Notes: generated from the sequence alone by a model not told the origin. A stretch of 64,000 nucleotides of DNA from Actinospineispora spinosispora DSM 44797 (GCF_000429025.1 NZ_KE386833.1:1068582-1132581), one strand, 5' to 3'; counted from the first letter of the stretch, positions 1 through 8,517 are shown. Numbers and translations: made by a program.

Positions 1-1
1 C

Positions 2-1123
2 GCCTCCAGGCGGGACGAGCCCGTCGACCTGTCCAGCGGCGCGCCGGGCGGACTCGATCTGGTGGTCGGGGCCGCCCGGCGCGCGCTGGCCGCGCCGGCG
101 TTCGCGCAGCTCGTGGCAGGTGACGGGTATGACCTGCGCGGGCTTGCCGGGCTCCGGGCGGGGCTGGGCCGGTACTACGACGAACGCGGCATCCCGACCT
201 CCCCGGACGAGCTGCTCGTCACCAACGGTTCACAGCAGGCGATGAAGCTCCTCGCCGACACACTGGTGGCCCGGGACGACTACGTCCTGGTCGAGGACCC
301 GACCTACCGAGGTTCGCTGGAGGTCTTGCGCGCCCGCAACGCCCGGATCGTCCCGGTTCCCCTCGAACGCGACGGCCCCGACGTCGAGGCCATGGAGCGT
401 CTGGTCCGCAGGCTGCGGCCCCGGCTGGTGTACCTGTTGCCGCTGGCACACAACCCCACCGGATACGTCATCTCGGAGGAGAAGGCCACGCGGCTGGCCC
501 GGCTGTTCGACGAGACCGGAACGCTGCTGGTCGAGGACGGCTCGCCGGCCGACCTGGTCTTCGCCGAGCGGGTGCCGCGCTCGGTCGGTGCGCACCTGAC
601 CGGAAGCGACTGGATCGCGATCGGGTCGATCTCTAAACTGTTCTGGGGCGGTCTGCGCGTCGGCTGGATCCGCGCGCGCAGTCCGGCGCTGCTGGAGGCA
701 CTCGCCAGGGCGAAGGCGGCCGACGACCTCGGCGGCGCGCTGGTCAGCCAGGTCGTCGCCCAGGAGTGCCTGACCCTGTTGCCCGAGGCGCGCGAGCTGC
801 GCCGGCACGCACTGCGCCGAGGGCTGCGCACGGCGACCGAGGCGTTGGCCGAGCTCGCTCCGGAATGGACCTGGCAGGAGCCCGAAGGCGGGGCCGGTCT
901 GTGGGTCGAGCTACCCGGAACGGACGCGGCCAGGTTCGCGCAGCACAGCAAGCGGCACGGCATCACCATCGTCGCCGGGCCGGTGTTCTCGGCGGTCTCC
1001 GGTTTCCCGCATCACATCCGGCTGCCGTTCCTGCGCGAGCCGGACCAGCTGCTGCCGGCGCTGGAACAGCTGACCGGCCTGTGGCGCTCGACCCGTGACC
1101 GCAACGGTTCGTCGCGGGCCTAG
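2..1123 (+). CDS. MocR/GntR-type regulator, aminotransferase-like part (5' end outside window)
   Basis: Fold-type I PLP-dependent aminotransferase domain. The reading frame is open from base 2 and begins within an LSSGAPG motif that in MocR regulators follows the N-terminal GntR winged helix, so the start and probably a DNA-binding domain lie upstream of the window. Visible hallmarks are the DLRGLAGLR segment, the NGSQQAMKLL helix, HNPTG, and the PLP lysine in SISKLFWGGLRVGW. The C-terminal small domain is complete and ends at TAG. Either a MocR regulator that senses a PLP adduct or a plain aminotransferase would fit; the DLSSG start favours MocR. Its target gene is not evident here. Confidence 0.8.
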   Translation, partial: ASRRDEPVDLSSGAPGGLDLVVGAARRALAAPAFAQLVAGDGYDLRGLAGLRAGLGRYYDERGIPTSPDELLVTNGSQQAMKLLADTLVARDDYVLVEDPTYRGSLEVLRARNARIVPVPLERDGPDVEAMERLVRRLRPRLVYLLPLAHNPTGYVISEEKATRLARLFDETGTLLVEDGSPADLVFAERVPRSVGAHLTGSDWIAIGSISKLFWGGLRVGWIRARSPALLEALARAKAADDLGGALVSQVVAQECLTLLPEARELRRHALRRGLRTATEALAELAPEWTWQEPEGGAGLWVELPGTDAARFAQHSKRHGITIVAGPVFSAVSGFPHHIRLPFLREPDQLLPALEQLTGLWRSTRDRNGSSRA

Positions 1124-1211
1124 CGGCTCACGCGGACGGCGGGTCCTGCGTGTTGCCAGTATCGTCGAGCGACAGATGTCATGAGCGATCCTCGTGGAGG
1201 AGGTCGCCGCG

Positions 1212-2819
1212 ATGGGCGGGCACTCGGGCAGAACCATCATCGAGCAGTCCTGGCGTCGGTCGCGGCTGAGCGGTGTCGACCCGAGCGCGGGGATCGGTTC
1301 GCTGCCCCGGGTCGAGGTCGACCGGGAGAGCAGGCTCGTGCGTGCCGCGAGTCCCGTGCTCGACCAGCTCGCCGACGAGCTCGCGGGCGAACGGTTCGGC
1401 CTCCTGCTCACCGACGAGAGCACCCGGATCGTGGACCGCAGGGTCGGGCTTTCCGCCGTCGAGCTGCAGCTCGACGACATCAGCGCCGCCCCGGGCACCG
1501 TGTACGCGGAGGACCTCGTCGGAACCAATGCGCTCGGCACCGCCAACGAGCTCGGCACCGCGGTCGGTGTCGTCGGGGACGAACATTTCAACGAGAGCCT
1601 GAAACTCTTCTGCTGTTACGGAGCTCCCATCCGCAACATGGTCACCGGGCGTGTCCACGGCGTGCTGGACATCTGTGGGCATGTCTCCGACCAGCACCAT
1701 CTGTTCCCGCCGTACATCATCGGGGCCGTCCGGCAGATCGAGCAACGCCTCGCGGAGGAGGCCGGTCTCAGCTCGATGCAGCTGCTGTCGGAGTACCGGG
1801 CCGCATCGGCGCGCACCCGCGAACCGGTCGTCGCCCTCAACGACGAGGTGACGCTCACCAGCCGCGCGGCGCAGGACATGCTGTCGCCCTCGGACTACGC
1901 CGTGCTCGAAGACGTCCGGCTACGCATGAGCGAGCCGGAGACCCGGTTCACCATGACCCTGGTCCACGGTGCCGAGGTGCGGGTCCACGCGAGACTCTTC
2001 CCCGGTGGCGGAAGCCTGTTCCGCGTGGAGCTCGCGGGTGACGACCCGTGGGCGCCGGGGCGGCGGGACCGCACGCTCGACGGGACGGTGCTGGTGTCGG
2101 GTGATCCAGGGTCCGGCAGGACGGCGCGGGCCCGGCAGATCCTCGGGCGTGGTCCGGTGCGGACCTGTGACGCGGGTGAGGCACTCGTCGAACCGCCGGG
2201 CGAATGGCTGGCGCGTCTGCGGACGGCACTCGACGACTCCTCGGTCGGCGTGCTGCTCGAGAACGTCCACCTGCTGCCGGAGTTCGTCGCGGTGCGGGTC
2301 CTCGAGCGGCTGAAGGACAGTCCGGTGCGTCGGCTCGTGATGACCTGCCGAGCCGGAGCGGATCTCTCGGCGACGCAGGAACTGTTGACGTCGCTGTGCG
2401 ACGAGCAGGTGACGACGGTCGCCCTGCGGCGTCGACGGGGGGACATCCCGCGACTGGTGGTGGAGATTCTCGCCGCTCAGGGCCACGGCGGCCTGCGGGT
2501 GACCCCGACCGCGATGAACATGCTGGTCGGACAGGAGTGGAACGGCAACCTCGTCGAGCTGACCCAGGTCCTGCGCAAGGCCGCCCGCGGCCGGCACCTC
2601 GGTGACGTCACGCCCGCCGACCTGCCGCCGCGCTACCGCGTCGTGCGCGCCGGTCTGAGCCGGATGGAGCAGATCGAACGGGACGCGATCGTCGAGGCGT
2701 TGGTGCACACCGACGGTCACCGGGCCCGCGCCGCCGAGTACCTGGGGGTCAGCCGCCGCACGATCTTCAACCGCATGCGGGCGCTGCGCATCACCGAGCA
2801 CGACACCAACACCGTCTAG
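1212..2819 (+). CDS. AcoR-like transcriptional regulator (GAF + degenerate AAA + Fis HTH)
   Basis: 535-residue regulator. It has a GAF-like sensor region (about residues 50-190), a reduced AAA-like part with a P-loop remnant GDPGSGRT, and a C-terminal Fis-type helix-turn-helix (RARAAEYLGVSRRTIFNRM). No GAFTGA loop for sigma-54 contact is visible, as in the actinobacterial relatives of AcoR/MimR, which act without a sigma-54 system. The ATG at 1212 is preferred over the GTG at 1194 because a GGAGGAGG ribosome-binding site at 1196-1203 sits 8 nt before it. It lies 240 nt upstream of an alcohol dehydrogenase on the same strand, which is its likely target by analogy with alcohol/ketone regulators (inference). 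Confidence 0.8.
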   Translation: MGGHSGRTIIEQSWRRSRLSGVDPSAGIGSLPRVEVDRESRLVRAASPVLDQLADELAGERFGLLLTDESTRIVDRRVGLSAVELQLDDISAAPGTVYAEDLVGTNALGTANELGTAVGVVGDEHFNESLKLFCCYGAPIRNMVTGRVHGVLDICGHVSDQHHLFPPYIIGAVRQIEQRLAEEAGLSSMQLLSEYRAASARTREPVVALNDEVTLTSRAAQDMLSPSDYAVLEDVRLRMSEPETRFTMTLVHGAEVRVHARLFPGGGSLFRVELAGDDPWAPGRRDRTLDGTVLVSGDPGSGRTARARQILGRGPVRTCDAGEALVEPPGEWLARLRTALDDSSVGVLLENVHLLPEFVAVRVLERLKDSPVRRLVMTCRAGADLSATQELLTSLCDEQVTTVALRRRRGDIPRLVVEILAAQGHGGLRVTPTAMNMLVGQEWNGNLVELTQVLRKAARGRHLGDVTPADLPPRYRVVRAGLSRMEQIERDAIVEALVHTDGHRARAAEYLGVSRRTIFNRMRALRITEHDTNTV

Positions 2820-2822
2820 CCC

Positions 2823-2923
2823 GACTTCGCAGAGCTTCATGTCGTGTCGCAGACGCCGCAGCATCTGCGACACAACACGAGGCTCTGCGAGGCGGTGCAG
2901 ACGGGACGAGGCTCCGCGAAGTC
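2823..2923. repeat. Palindromic intergenic element, copy A (hairpin)
   Basis: A complex inverted repeat follows the stop of the AcoR-like gene. The inner stem is 10 bp (GTGTCGCAGA at 2844-2853 with TCTGCGACAC at 2864-2873). The outer arms pair with one mismatch (2823-2835 with 2911-2923), and extra copies of CGCAGAGC or its complement lie inside. The core resembles copies B (6327-6388) and C (12738-12773). It probably acts as a terminator; its membership in a repeat family is inferred from the shared GTCGCA/TGCGAC core. Confidence 0.6.
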
Positions 2924-3061
2924 GAGCGGGGTGTGGCCGGCCGGCGCCGGGCGCGGTGCAAATCTTGCACCCCCCACGACCGGTGGACGCCGGTAGCTTT
3001 TTCCCGCGGACCATCGTCGATCCAGGCCGCCCAACGATGAGCGGAAGTCAGGAGCCGGACC

Positions 3062-4168
3062 ATGACCACCCAGGCACGAGCAGCACTCCTTCGCGCGCAG
3101 GACGCGCCCTTCACGATCGAGACCGTGGAATGGGACGACCCGCGTGGTGACGAGGTCGGCGTGCGGATCCTGGCCTGCGGGGTCTGCCACTCGGACTGGC
3201 ACTGCAACACCGGCGACTACCCGGTCGAGTTCCCCATGGTGACCGGCCACGAAGGTGTCGGCGTCGTCGAGGAGGTGGGCGACAAGGTCACCAGGGTCAA
3301 GCCGGGGGACCGGATCGTGCTGTCCTGGATGCCGGCCTGCGGGCACTGCAAGAACTGCGTGCGCGGTCAGGGGCAGATCTGCGAGCGCGGCGCCAAGCTG
3401 CTCGACGGCTCCCGTGACGACGGATCGTCCCGGGTGCACACCTCGGACGGCGAGCCGATCAAACAGTTCGCGTTCCTGGGTGCTTTCTCCGAGTACGTCG
3501 TGGTGCCCGAGGACGGCTGCATCGTCGTCGACCAGGACCTGCCGCTGGAGAAGCTGCCGCTGATCGGGTGCCGTCTGCCCACCGGCTGGGGCGCGGTCAA
3601 CCGGACCGCGCAGGTCCCGGCCGGCGCCGACGCGCTGGTCGTCGGGCTCGGTGGCGTCGGGATGAGCGCCGTGCAGGGCCTGCGTTCGGCCGGCGCCACC
3701 CGCATCATCGCCGCCGACGTCGTGGACAAGGCGGACGCGGCCAGGAACTTCGGCGCGACGCACTTCATCAACGTGGCCGACGGGGACCTGGTGGAGCAGG
3801 TCCTCGGCATTGTCGGGGACGGCGTGGACTACTCGTTCGACTGCATCGGCCTGGGTTCGGTGCAGTCCGCCACCGTCGAGGTGCTGCGTCCCGGCGGCAA
3901 GGCCACCTGGGTCGGTGTCGCGCCGATCCACCAGAAGAGCGTCGAGCTGAACGCCTGGGAGATGACGCTGTTCCAGAAGAGCATCGCGGGCACCTGCTAC
4001 GGCGGGGCGAGCCCGTTCGACCTCGCCCCGATGTTGCTCAGCATGTACCGGGCCGGGCTGGTCCAGGTCGAGGAGCTGATCACGGCGGAGTACTCACTCG
4101 ACCAGATCAACGAGGCCTACGCCGACATGATCGCCGGGAAGAACATCTGTGGGGTCATCCGCTTCTGA
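3062..4168 (+). CDS. NDMA-type Zn-dependent alcohol dehydrogenase
   Basis: 368-residue medium-chain dehydrogenase of the class III-related, NDMA-dependent alcohol dehydrogenase family typical of actinomycetes, which hold NAD(H) tightly and use nitroso-dimethylaniline as artificial acceptor. Catalytic zinc ligands are in ILACGVCHSDWH and GHEGVGVVEEVG. The structural-zinc cysteines are in CGHCKNC followed by the C of QIC. The Rossmann motif is GLGGVG. It oxidises primary alcohols or aldehydes in the cytoplasm. The upstream AcoR-like regulator suggests alcohol-responsive expression. The last 75 nt overlap the 3' end of the convergent phosphotransferase gene. Confidence 0.88.
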   Translation: MTTQARAALLRAQDAPFTIETVEWDDPRGDEVGVRILACGVCHSDWHCNTGDYPVEFPMVTGHEGVGVVEEVGDKVTRVKPGDRIVLSWMPACGHCKNCVRGQGQICERGAKLLDGSRDDGSSRVHTSDGEPIKQFAFLGAFSEYVVVPEDGCIVVDQDLPLEKLPLIGCRLPTGWGAVNRTAQVPAGADALVVGLGGVGMSAVQGLRSAGATRIIAADVVDKADAARNFGATHFINVADGDLVEQVLGIVGDGVDYSFDCIGLGSVQSATVEVLRPGGKATWVGVAPIHQKSVELNAWEMTLFQKSIAGTCYGGASPFDLAPMLLSMYRAGLVQVEELITAEYSLDQINEAYADMIAGKNICGVIRF

Positions 4169-5152
4169 GTCCTCGGTGTGCAGGAGCGCCGCGAGCCGTC
4201 GCGTCGCCCTGTTCGCCGAGTGCAGTGGATCATCGGGCGCGAGCGCTCCCCGGCGGACGCGCTCGGCCAGGTGCAGTCCCATCAGCAGCGTGATGCGGTA
4301 CGCCGAGTAGAGCCGGTACCAGCCGGGGACGCTCGGCGTCCGCCCGGTGCGGGCGGTCCAGCGGCGCCACACCTCGCTCTGGGTCGGCAGTCCCGGCAGG
4401 ACCGGGTCGAGGCTGCCGGCGGCGCGCATGCGGTTCATCTCGTTGAGCCACGCGATGTCGAACTCCGGCGCGCCCGTCGCCGCCAGCTCCCAGTCGAGCA
4501 TCGCGGCGACGTGGAACGAGTCGTCGACGACCGTGTTCGCCGGTCTCGCATCACCCCACAGCAGGACCGGCTCCGTGTCGGGAGGCAGTGTCGCGCGGAG
4601 CCGGCGCTCCGCGTCATCTAGGAGCTCACGGCCGGCGGACCTGGGCAGGCCGGAGCGTTGGTCGGCGCACCACCGGAGGTGGTCCAGCGTGGACGGTCCG
4701 ATCGGTAACCCGGCCAGCGGCGGCAGCCGGTGCAGGTCGGCGATGCAGTCGACGAGGTGCTCGCCGTAGGTTCGCTGCTGGGCGGGGGTGGCGTCGTGCA
4801 GGAAACCGGCCTGCGTGAAACGTGGCCGGCCATCACCGGGCACCTGGCCGGACATCCTGCGCATGACGTACGCCGGTCGGCCCAGCCACCGCCCGTCCAG
4901 GTCCACCGCGACGACCTCGGGCGCGGGCAGGCCGTGGGCGTGGATGTGCCGCAGGCAGCGGACCTGGAGCCCGAGGTCGTCGTGGGCGAACATGCCCTGT
5001 CGCGCGGCGGCACGGCGCAGCACCAGCGCGACGCCGTCGGCCCGCAGGAACACGGTCTCGCCGGAATGCCCACCGGAGGTGGGACCACCCAGGACCTCGA
5101 CATCGCTCACCTCCAGCCACCGTGCGAGTGCCGCCGGGTCCGGGGCGCTCAT
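4094..5152 (-). CDS. APH/choline-kinase-like phosphotransferase
   Basis: 352-residue kinase-fold protein of the aminoglycoside phosphotransferase (PF01636) superfamily, related to ACAD10-like members. It has an N-terminal lobe with VLRR, the Brenner-like catalytic stretch LLWGDARPANTVV (GD..PAN), and the metal-binding LDWELAATG. The substrate is unknown; members act on aminoglycosides, macrolides, choline or acyl-CoA-linked hydroxy acids, and resistance should not be assumed. The ATG at 5152 overlaps the TGA of the upstream gene (ATGA), so the two are translationally coupled. Its 3' end runs 75 nt into the convergent alcohol dehydrogenase. Confidence 0.8.
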   Translation of the reverse strand: MSAPDPAALARWLEVSDVEVLGGPTSGGHSGETVFLRADGVALVLRRAAARQGMFAHDDLGLQVRCLRHIHAHGLPAPEVVAVDLDGRWLGRPAYVMRRMSGQVPGDGRPRFTQAGFLHDATPAQQRTYGEHLVDCIADLHRLPPLAGLPIGPSTLDHLRWCADQRSGLPRSAGRELLDDAERRLRATLPPDTEPVLLWGDARPANTVVDDSFHVAAMLDWELAATGAPEFDIAWLNEMNRMRAAGSLDPVLPGLPTQSEVWRRWTARTGRTPSVPGWYRLYSAYRITLLMGLHLAERVRRGALAPDDPLHSANRATRRLAALLHTEDSEADDPTDVLPGDHVGVGLVDLVE

Positions 5153-6195
5153 CGGGCCGCCCGCCCGGGCCGGTAGCGGTACGCGGGGCTGCGGGTGTGG
5201 GCGAACTCGAAGACCCCGGCGCCCGCCTCGTCGTTGCCGGGCTCGACGCGGGTGAACGCCGAGAGCCGGTCCGCGAGTGGGTAGGACAGTGCGCGCGGGA
5301 CCTTGTCGGGGTCCGACAGGTCCCATCTGTCGTGCTCGAGGTGTGCCGGGCCATGTGGGCGTCCGTGGAAACCGCCGTATCCGGCGCCCGCGAGGAAACC
5401 ACCGCGGTTGACCGTGGGATCGACCGCCAGCATCAGGTGCCTACCGCCGGAGGTCCGAAGGCCGAGGCGTCCCGGCCCGGCCTCGAGGTGCTCGTCGAAG
5501 GTCAGGTCGTGGTCGACCGCGACGATCCGGTCCAGCGTGCCATCGGTGCCCAGGACCGCGCCGTCGAGCAGCGTGGCCTGTCCGGCGCGGTCGAGGTCGA
5601 GCATGAACGCGATGGACTCGTGCGTGAACTGGGCCTGGACCCACAGGTGCAGGCCCTGGCGAGCGGTCGCCGGGCGGCGCCCCCGCGAACGGTCACGCTG
5701 GCCCGTCCAGCCCTCGACCACCATGCGCGAGCCGTCGATCTCGACCCAGCCCCGGTGGTACCCGGACTGGAATGCGTGGTCGAACGAGGAGACCGCGCCG
5801 TGTCCGTCGTCGAGGGTCACCAGGTCACACCCCCAGACCGGGGTCCGGGCGGTCCACAGCAGGTCGCAGGCGATGCCGGAGGGGTTGTCCGCGAGCCGGA
5901 CCCGCCACTGGCGCAGCGGCTCGACGGTTTCCCAGGACAGTGGCCCGACCTCGCTCGGCAGACGCGCCCCGGTCACCGTGCCGGAGAAGCGGGCGTTGAT
6001 CTGCTCGGACTTCGTGACCGCGACGGCGTAACCGTCGACCAGCCTCTCCGCCGGGTACACCCCGGCGCCTATCAGCACCAGCGGCCCTTCGGAGCCGAGG
6101 TGCAGGTTGGTGTAGAAGCGGTCGAACCAGGCCGGCTCGACACCGTCGGCCGGTGAGCGCACGAGCGGATCAGCGGAGGGACTGGTCAGTGACAC
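5149..6195 (-). CDS. Hypothetical protein, DUF7064/DUF7065-like
   Basis: 348-residue soluble protein starting at a GTG preceded by AGGAG. It is rich in aromatic residues and beta-strand-like segments (WFDRFYTNLHLG, GWVEIDGSRMVVEGWTGQRDRS, FEFAHTRSPAYRYRPG) and resembles the lipocalin/AttH-like two-domain proteins often found beside APH-type kinases or steroid- and lipid-catabolism genes. No catalytic motif is obvious. Its stop overlaps the start of the phosphotransferase gene, so the two probably act together. The family name is from memory of similar pairs and needs a profile search. Confidence 0.55.
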   Translation of the reverse strand: MSLTSPSADPLVRSPADGVEPAWFDRFYTNLHLGSEGPLVLIGAGVYPAERLVDGYAVAVTKSEQINARFSGTVTGARLPSEVGPLSWETVEPLRQWRVRLADNPSGIACDLLWTARTPVWGCDLVTLDDGHGAVSSFDHAFQSGYHRGWVEIDGSRMVVEGWTGQRDRSRGRRPATARQGLHLWVQAQFTHESIAFMLDLDRAGQATLLDGAVLGTDGTLDRIVAVDHDLTFDEHLEAGPGRLGLRTSGGRHLMLAVDPTVNRGGFLAGAGYGGFHGRPHGPAHLEHDRWDLSDPDKVPRALSYPLADRLSAFTRVEPGNDEAGAGVFEFAHTRSPAYRYRPGRAAR

Positions 6196-6326
6196 GTGGC
6201 TCCTCGATCGTCGGTTCGCCTTGCGAGCATCCGTTTAATCGAAGATAAAGTCTAAAACCCGGCACCGCTACCGGCGTGCCGAGCTCGGCCTCGCACACCG
6301 CCCCGCCGATCCGACCAGGGGCACCT

Positions 6327-6388
6327 CGCAGAGTGTCCGGTCGCGTCGCAGACGCTGCAGCGTGTGCGACGCGACGGGAAGCTCTGCG
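6327..6388. terminator. Palindromic intergenic element, copy B; likely gvp operon terminator
   Basis: Just downstream of gvpK lies a perfect 11-bp stem (GTCGCGTCGCA at 6340-6350 with TGCGACGCGAC at 6365-6375). Its loop contains a small palindrome CGCTGCAGCG. An outer pair CGCAGAG/CTCTGCG brackets the element. The core is shared with copy A and copy C. No U-tract follows, as is usual in high-GC actinobacteria. Confidence 0.6.
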
Positions 6389-6424
6389 AAGTCGTGCGCG
6401 AGCGTGGCGCGAGCTGGGTGGGTG

Positions 6425-6709
6425 TCAGTGCGTGTCGAGCAGGTGGCCGAGCGGTCCGAGATCGAGGTTCAGGTCTTCGGGCCGGAGCCCGAAGTGCTCG
6501 CGGAGCTCGTCCATCGCCTCCTCCAGCCGCATCAGCCCGACGCCAAGCCGCTCGACCGTCTCGTCCGAGAGGTCCCCGGCGTCGACCCTGCGCAGCGCCT
6601 GGCGTTCCATGAGCTGGCGCAGCAGCTCCACGATGGTCAGGACAAGCCGCCCGAGCTCGTGGGCCACCGTGTCCGGATCGGCCTCGATGCGGGTGCGCAG
6701 GTCGCTCAT
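6425..6709 (-). CDS. gvpK: Gas vesicle protein GvpK
   Basis: 94-residue GvpK (PF05121), a conserved minor protein needed for gas vesicle assembly. Family signature: HELGRLVLTIVELLRQLMERQALRRVDAGDLSDETVERLGVGLMRLEE, ending with GLRPEDLNLDLGPLG. It is the last gene of the cluster. Its ATG overlaps the gvpS TGA, and the transcript appears to end at the hairpin at 6327-6388. Confidence 0.93.
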   Translation of the reverse strand: MSDLRTRIEADPDTVAHELGRLVLTIVELLRQLMERQALRRVDAGDLSDETVERLGVGLMRLEEAMDELREHFGLRPEDLNLDLGPLGHLLDTH

Positions 6710-6879
6710 GGTTGCACCAGCTTGCCCACCGAAGTGATGAGCGCGCGCAACTCGATGTGGACGAGATCGACGTCGGCCAGGGAGATCGTGAGGTCACCGG
6801 TGATCACCACTCCACCGGCCAGCAACCGGTCGAGCAGGTCGACGAGCGCGATGTCACCACCGGTCCGCGCGGTCGTCAT
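6706..6879 (-). CDS. gvpS: Small gas vesicle protein GvpS/GvpA-family
   Basis: 57-residue member of the GvpA/J/S family (PF00741). The hydrophobic core ALVDLLDRLLAGGVVITGDLTISLADVDLVHIELRALITSVGKL has the helix-strand-strand-helix pattern of vesicle shell proteins but lacks the N- and C-terminal extensions of GvpA and GvpJ. Its position between gvpL and gvpK matches gvpS of the Streptomyces clusters. Start and stop overlap the neighbouring genes (ATGA type), indicating tight coupling. Confidence 0.85.
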   Translation of the reverse strand: MTTARTGGDIALVDLLDRLLAGGVVITGDLTISLADVDLVHIELRALITSVGKLVQP

Positions 6880-7637
6880 GGCTGCTCCAGCGTCGCGAAC
6901 GAGTACGGCGCCCACGGCCCGGTCAGCTCCAACCGGAGGCCGTGGTCGTCCCAGCCCGCGACCGCGCTGGTGTACGCGTCGGCCTCGGCCGTGTCGACGA
7001 GGTAGGTCGCGTTGAGCACCATCTCGTCGCGGTAGCCGGTCAGGCGTGCGTCCTGCGGTGGGTAGCGACGGCATGCGACGGCCAGCTCGGCGAGCGCCGC
7101 GCAGACCCGATCGGCCGACTCCAGGGTCGCCGCCCGCTCCTGTCGCACCCGGTCGCGCTCCGCGCGCCTGCGCAGCAGGTACGACGTGCCCGGGCCGGAG
7201 GCGCCGGGTTCCGGCGGCGCCGCCGGTGCCTCCGGCGGGGCCACGGCGAAGGCTTTGACCCCCCATTCGTCACGGCCCCGGATCCGGTCCAGCACCGACC
7301 TCAGGTGCGCTTCCCGTTCGGTCAGCAGTGTGGTGACACCCGCGTCGTCGAAGTACACGGTGGCGAGCCGCAGCGGCGCCACCGGATGCCCGCCGGCGAG
7401 CGCGTCGACAACCGTGTGGTGGGTGCGGGCCGTGTCCTCCAGCCAGCGCAGATCCTCGAAGCCGCTCCGGAGCGCCTCCTCGTCGAATCCCGCGGCGTCG
7501 ACCGTGCTGACCGCGGCGGCGAGACCGCCGTCGACGACGTAGCGCACCGGCGCGCCGCCCATCCCGAGCAGCCCATCCGACGAGTCGCTCAGCTCGATGT
7601 CGCCGATGGCGTAGACGTAGACCAACGTGTCAGCCAT
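6876..7637 (-). CDS. gvpL: Gas vesicle protein GvpL/GvpF family
   Basis: 253-residue GvpL/F family protein (PF06386), an accessory protein that binds GvpA during nucleation. It starts MADTLVYVYAI, has a family-typical mid-region (VAPLRLATVYFDDAGV), an Ala/Pro-rich insert, a basic coiled-coil stretch (LLRRRAERDRVRQERAATLE) and ends LELTGPWAPYSFATLE, matching the conserved TGPWPPYSF ending. ATG at 7637 is preferred to an upstream ATG because it overlaps the gvpJ stop, as elsewhere in this cluster. A second paralogue, gvpF, lies at 8518-9249. Confidence 0.92.
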   Translation of the reverse strand: MADTLVYVYAIGDIELSDSSDGLLGMGGAPVRYVVDGGLAAAVSTVDAAGFDEEALRSGFEDLRWLEDTARTHHTVVDALAGGHPVAPLRLATVYFDDAGVTTLLTEREAHLRSVLDRIRGRDEWGVKAFAVAPPEAPAAPPEPGASGPGTSYLLRRRAERDRVRQERAATLESADRVCAALAELAVACRRYPPQDARLTGYRDEMVLNATYLVDTAEADAYTSAVAGWDDHGLRLELTGPWAPYSFATLEQP

Positions 7638-7977
7638 CGCTACTCCCGTTCTGTTCGAGTGCTTCCACACGGCGCCTCAGCTGTGCGTTCTCGTCGGTCA
7701 GTCGTCGTTGCTCCGGGCTGGGTGACTGCCCTGAGCTCAGGCTGGGGTCGTGCTCCCACCAGTCGATGCCGATCTCCCTCGCCTTGTCGACCGAGGCGAT
7801 CAACAGCCGGATCTTGATCGTCAGGAGCTCGATGTCGAGCAGGTTCACCTTGATGTCGCCCGCGATCACGATGCCCTTGTCCAGGACCCGTTCGAGGATG
7901 TCCGCCAGGTTGGTCGACTCCTGCCGATGATCCGGCTGACGTGGCCGCCCGGTGGTCGGTAGTCCGCTCCTGGTCAT
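7630..7977 (-). CDS. gvpJ: Gas vesicle protein GvpJ (GvpA paralogue)
   Basis: 115-residue GvpA-family protein (PF00741). The core NLADILERVLDKGIVIAGDIKVNLLDIELLTIKIRLLIASVDKAREIGIDWW is followed by a hydrophilic coiled-coil tail (LTDENAQLRRRVEALE). The divergent tail and its position before gvpL, gvpS and gvpK fit GvpJ, thought to be a minor shell or tip component, rather than the main shell protein. It starts directly after the gvpO stop. Confidence 0.87.
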   Translation of the reverse strand: MTRSGLPTTGRPRQPDHRQESTNLADILERVLDKGIVIAGDIKVNLLDIELLTIKIRLLIASVDKAREIGIDWWEHDPSLSSGQSPSPEQRRLTDENAQLRRRVEALEQNGSSDG

Positions 7978-8280
7978 TCACGTCCCCCTGTCTGTCTGGC
8001 CTCGGGCGTACCGTCGGGTCCGGCGGTACGCGTGCAGTTCGCCGCTCGTGTCGAGCTGGACCTGGTAGATGGCCAGGATGTCGGCCGAGTCGGGTATCCG
8101 ATGGGTCTCGACCACCTCGACGCCGATCTCCCAGCCGTCGTCGCCGCGTTCGATGGAGACGATGGATCCGTCGTCGTGCCCGGTGAGCGCGGCGAACTCC
8201 CGCAACGCTCTGCGAGCCGCGGTGGCCGCCGAGCGGACCGCGCCGTTGGACGTCGACCGGCGTGGTCTTCCGTCATCCAC
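7978..8280 (-). CDS. gvpO: Gas vesicle protein GvpO
   Basis: 100-residue GvpO family protein (PF05800), an accessory protein of unclear function found in actinobacterial and haloarchaeal clusters. Signature: RALREFAALTGHDDGSIVSIERGDDGWEIGVEVVETHRIPDSADILAIYQVQLDTSGELHAYRRTRRYARGQ. The GTG at 8280 gives the best spacing to GGAG inside the gvpG end; a GTG at 8283 overlapping the gvpG TAG is equally in frame. Longer in-frame extensions run through gvpG and are not supported. Confidence 0.88.
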   Translation of the reverse strand: MDDGRPRRSTSNGAVRSAATAARRALREFAALTGHDDGSIVSIERGDDGWEIGVEVVETHRIPDSADILAIYQVQLDTSGELHAYRRTRRYARGQTDRGT

Positions 8281-8282
8281 CA

Positions 8283-8513
8283 CTAGCTCCGGCGGACCAT
8301 CAACCGCTGCAGCAGCTCGTTCTCGAGTGCCGCGCAGTCCTCCTCCGGCAGCTCGCCGTCTCGGCGCGCCTGGTCGACCAGCTCCAGCTCGGCCCGGATC
8401 CTGGCCGGGTCGTAGTACTGCTCCTCGGCCTGGTCCCGGATCTGCTCGGCGAGCCACACGACACCCCGCACGGGCGCGAGTGGCAGCCCCAGCAGACCGC
8501 TCAGCAGCCCCAT
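8283..8513 (-). CDS. gvpG: Gas vesicle protein GvpG
   Basis: 76-residue GvpG (PF05120). It starts MGLLSGLLGLPLAPVRGVVWLAEQI and continues as a charged helix (RDQAEEQYYDPARIRAELELVDQARRDGELPEEDCAALENELLQRL). GvpG is a small accessory protein of vesicle assembly, usually encoded next to gvpF. Start ATG at 8513 is 4 nt after the gvpF stop. A larger open frame upstream overlaps gvpF and is not coding. Confidence 0.92.
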   Translation of the reverse strand: MGLLSGLLGLPLAPVRGVVWLAEQIRDQAEEQYYDPARIRAELELVDQARRDGELPEEDCAALENELLQRLMVRRS

Positions 8514-8517
8514 CGCC

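Noticed and set aside
4094..5152. Aminoglycoside resistance gene
   Set aside because: The kinase fold is clear, but the superfamily covers many substrates and the neighbour suggests metabolism; resistance cannot be claimed.
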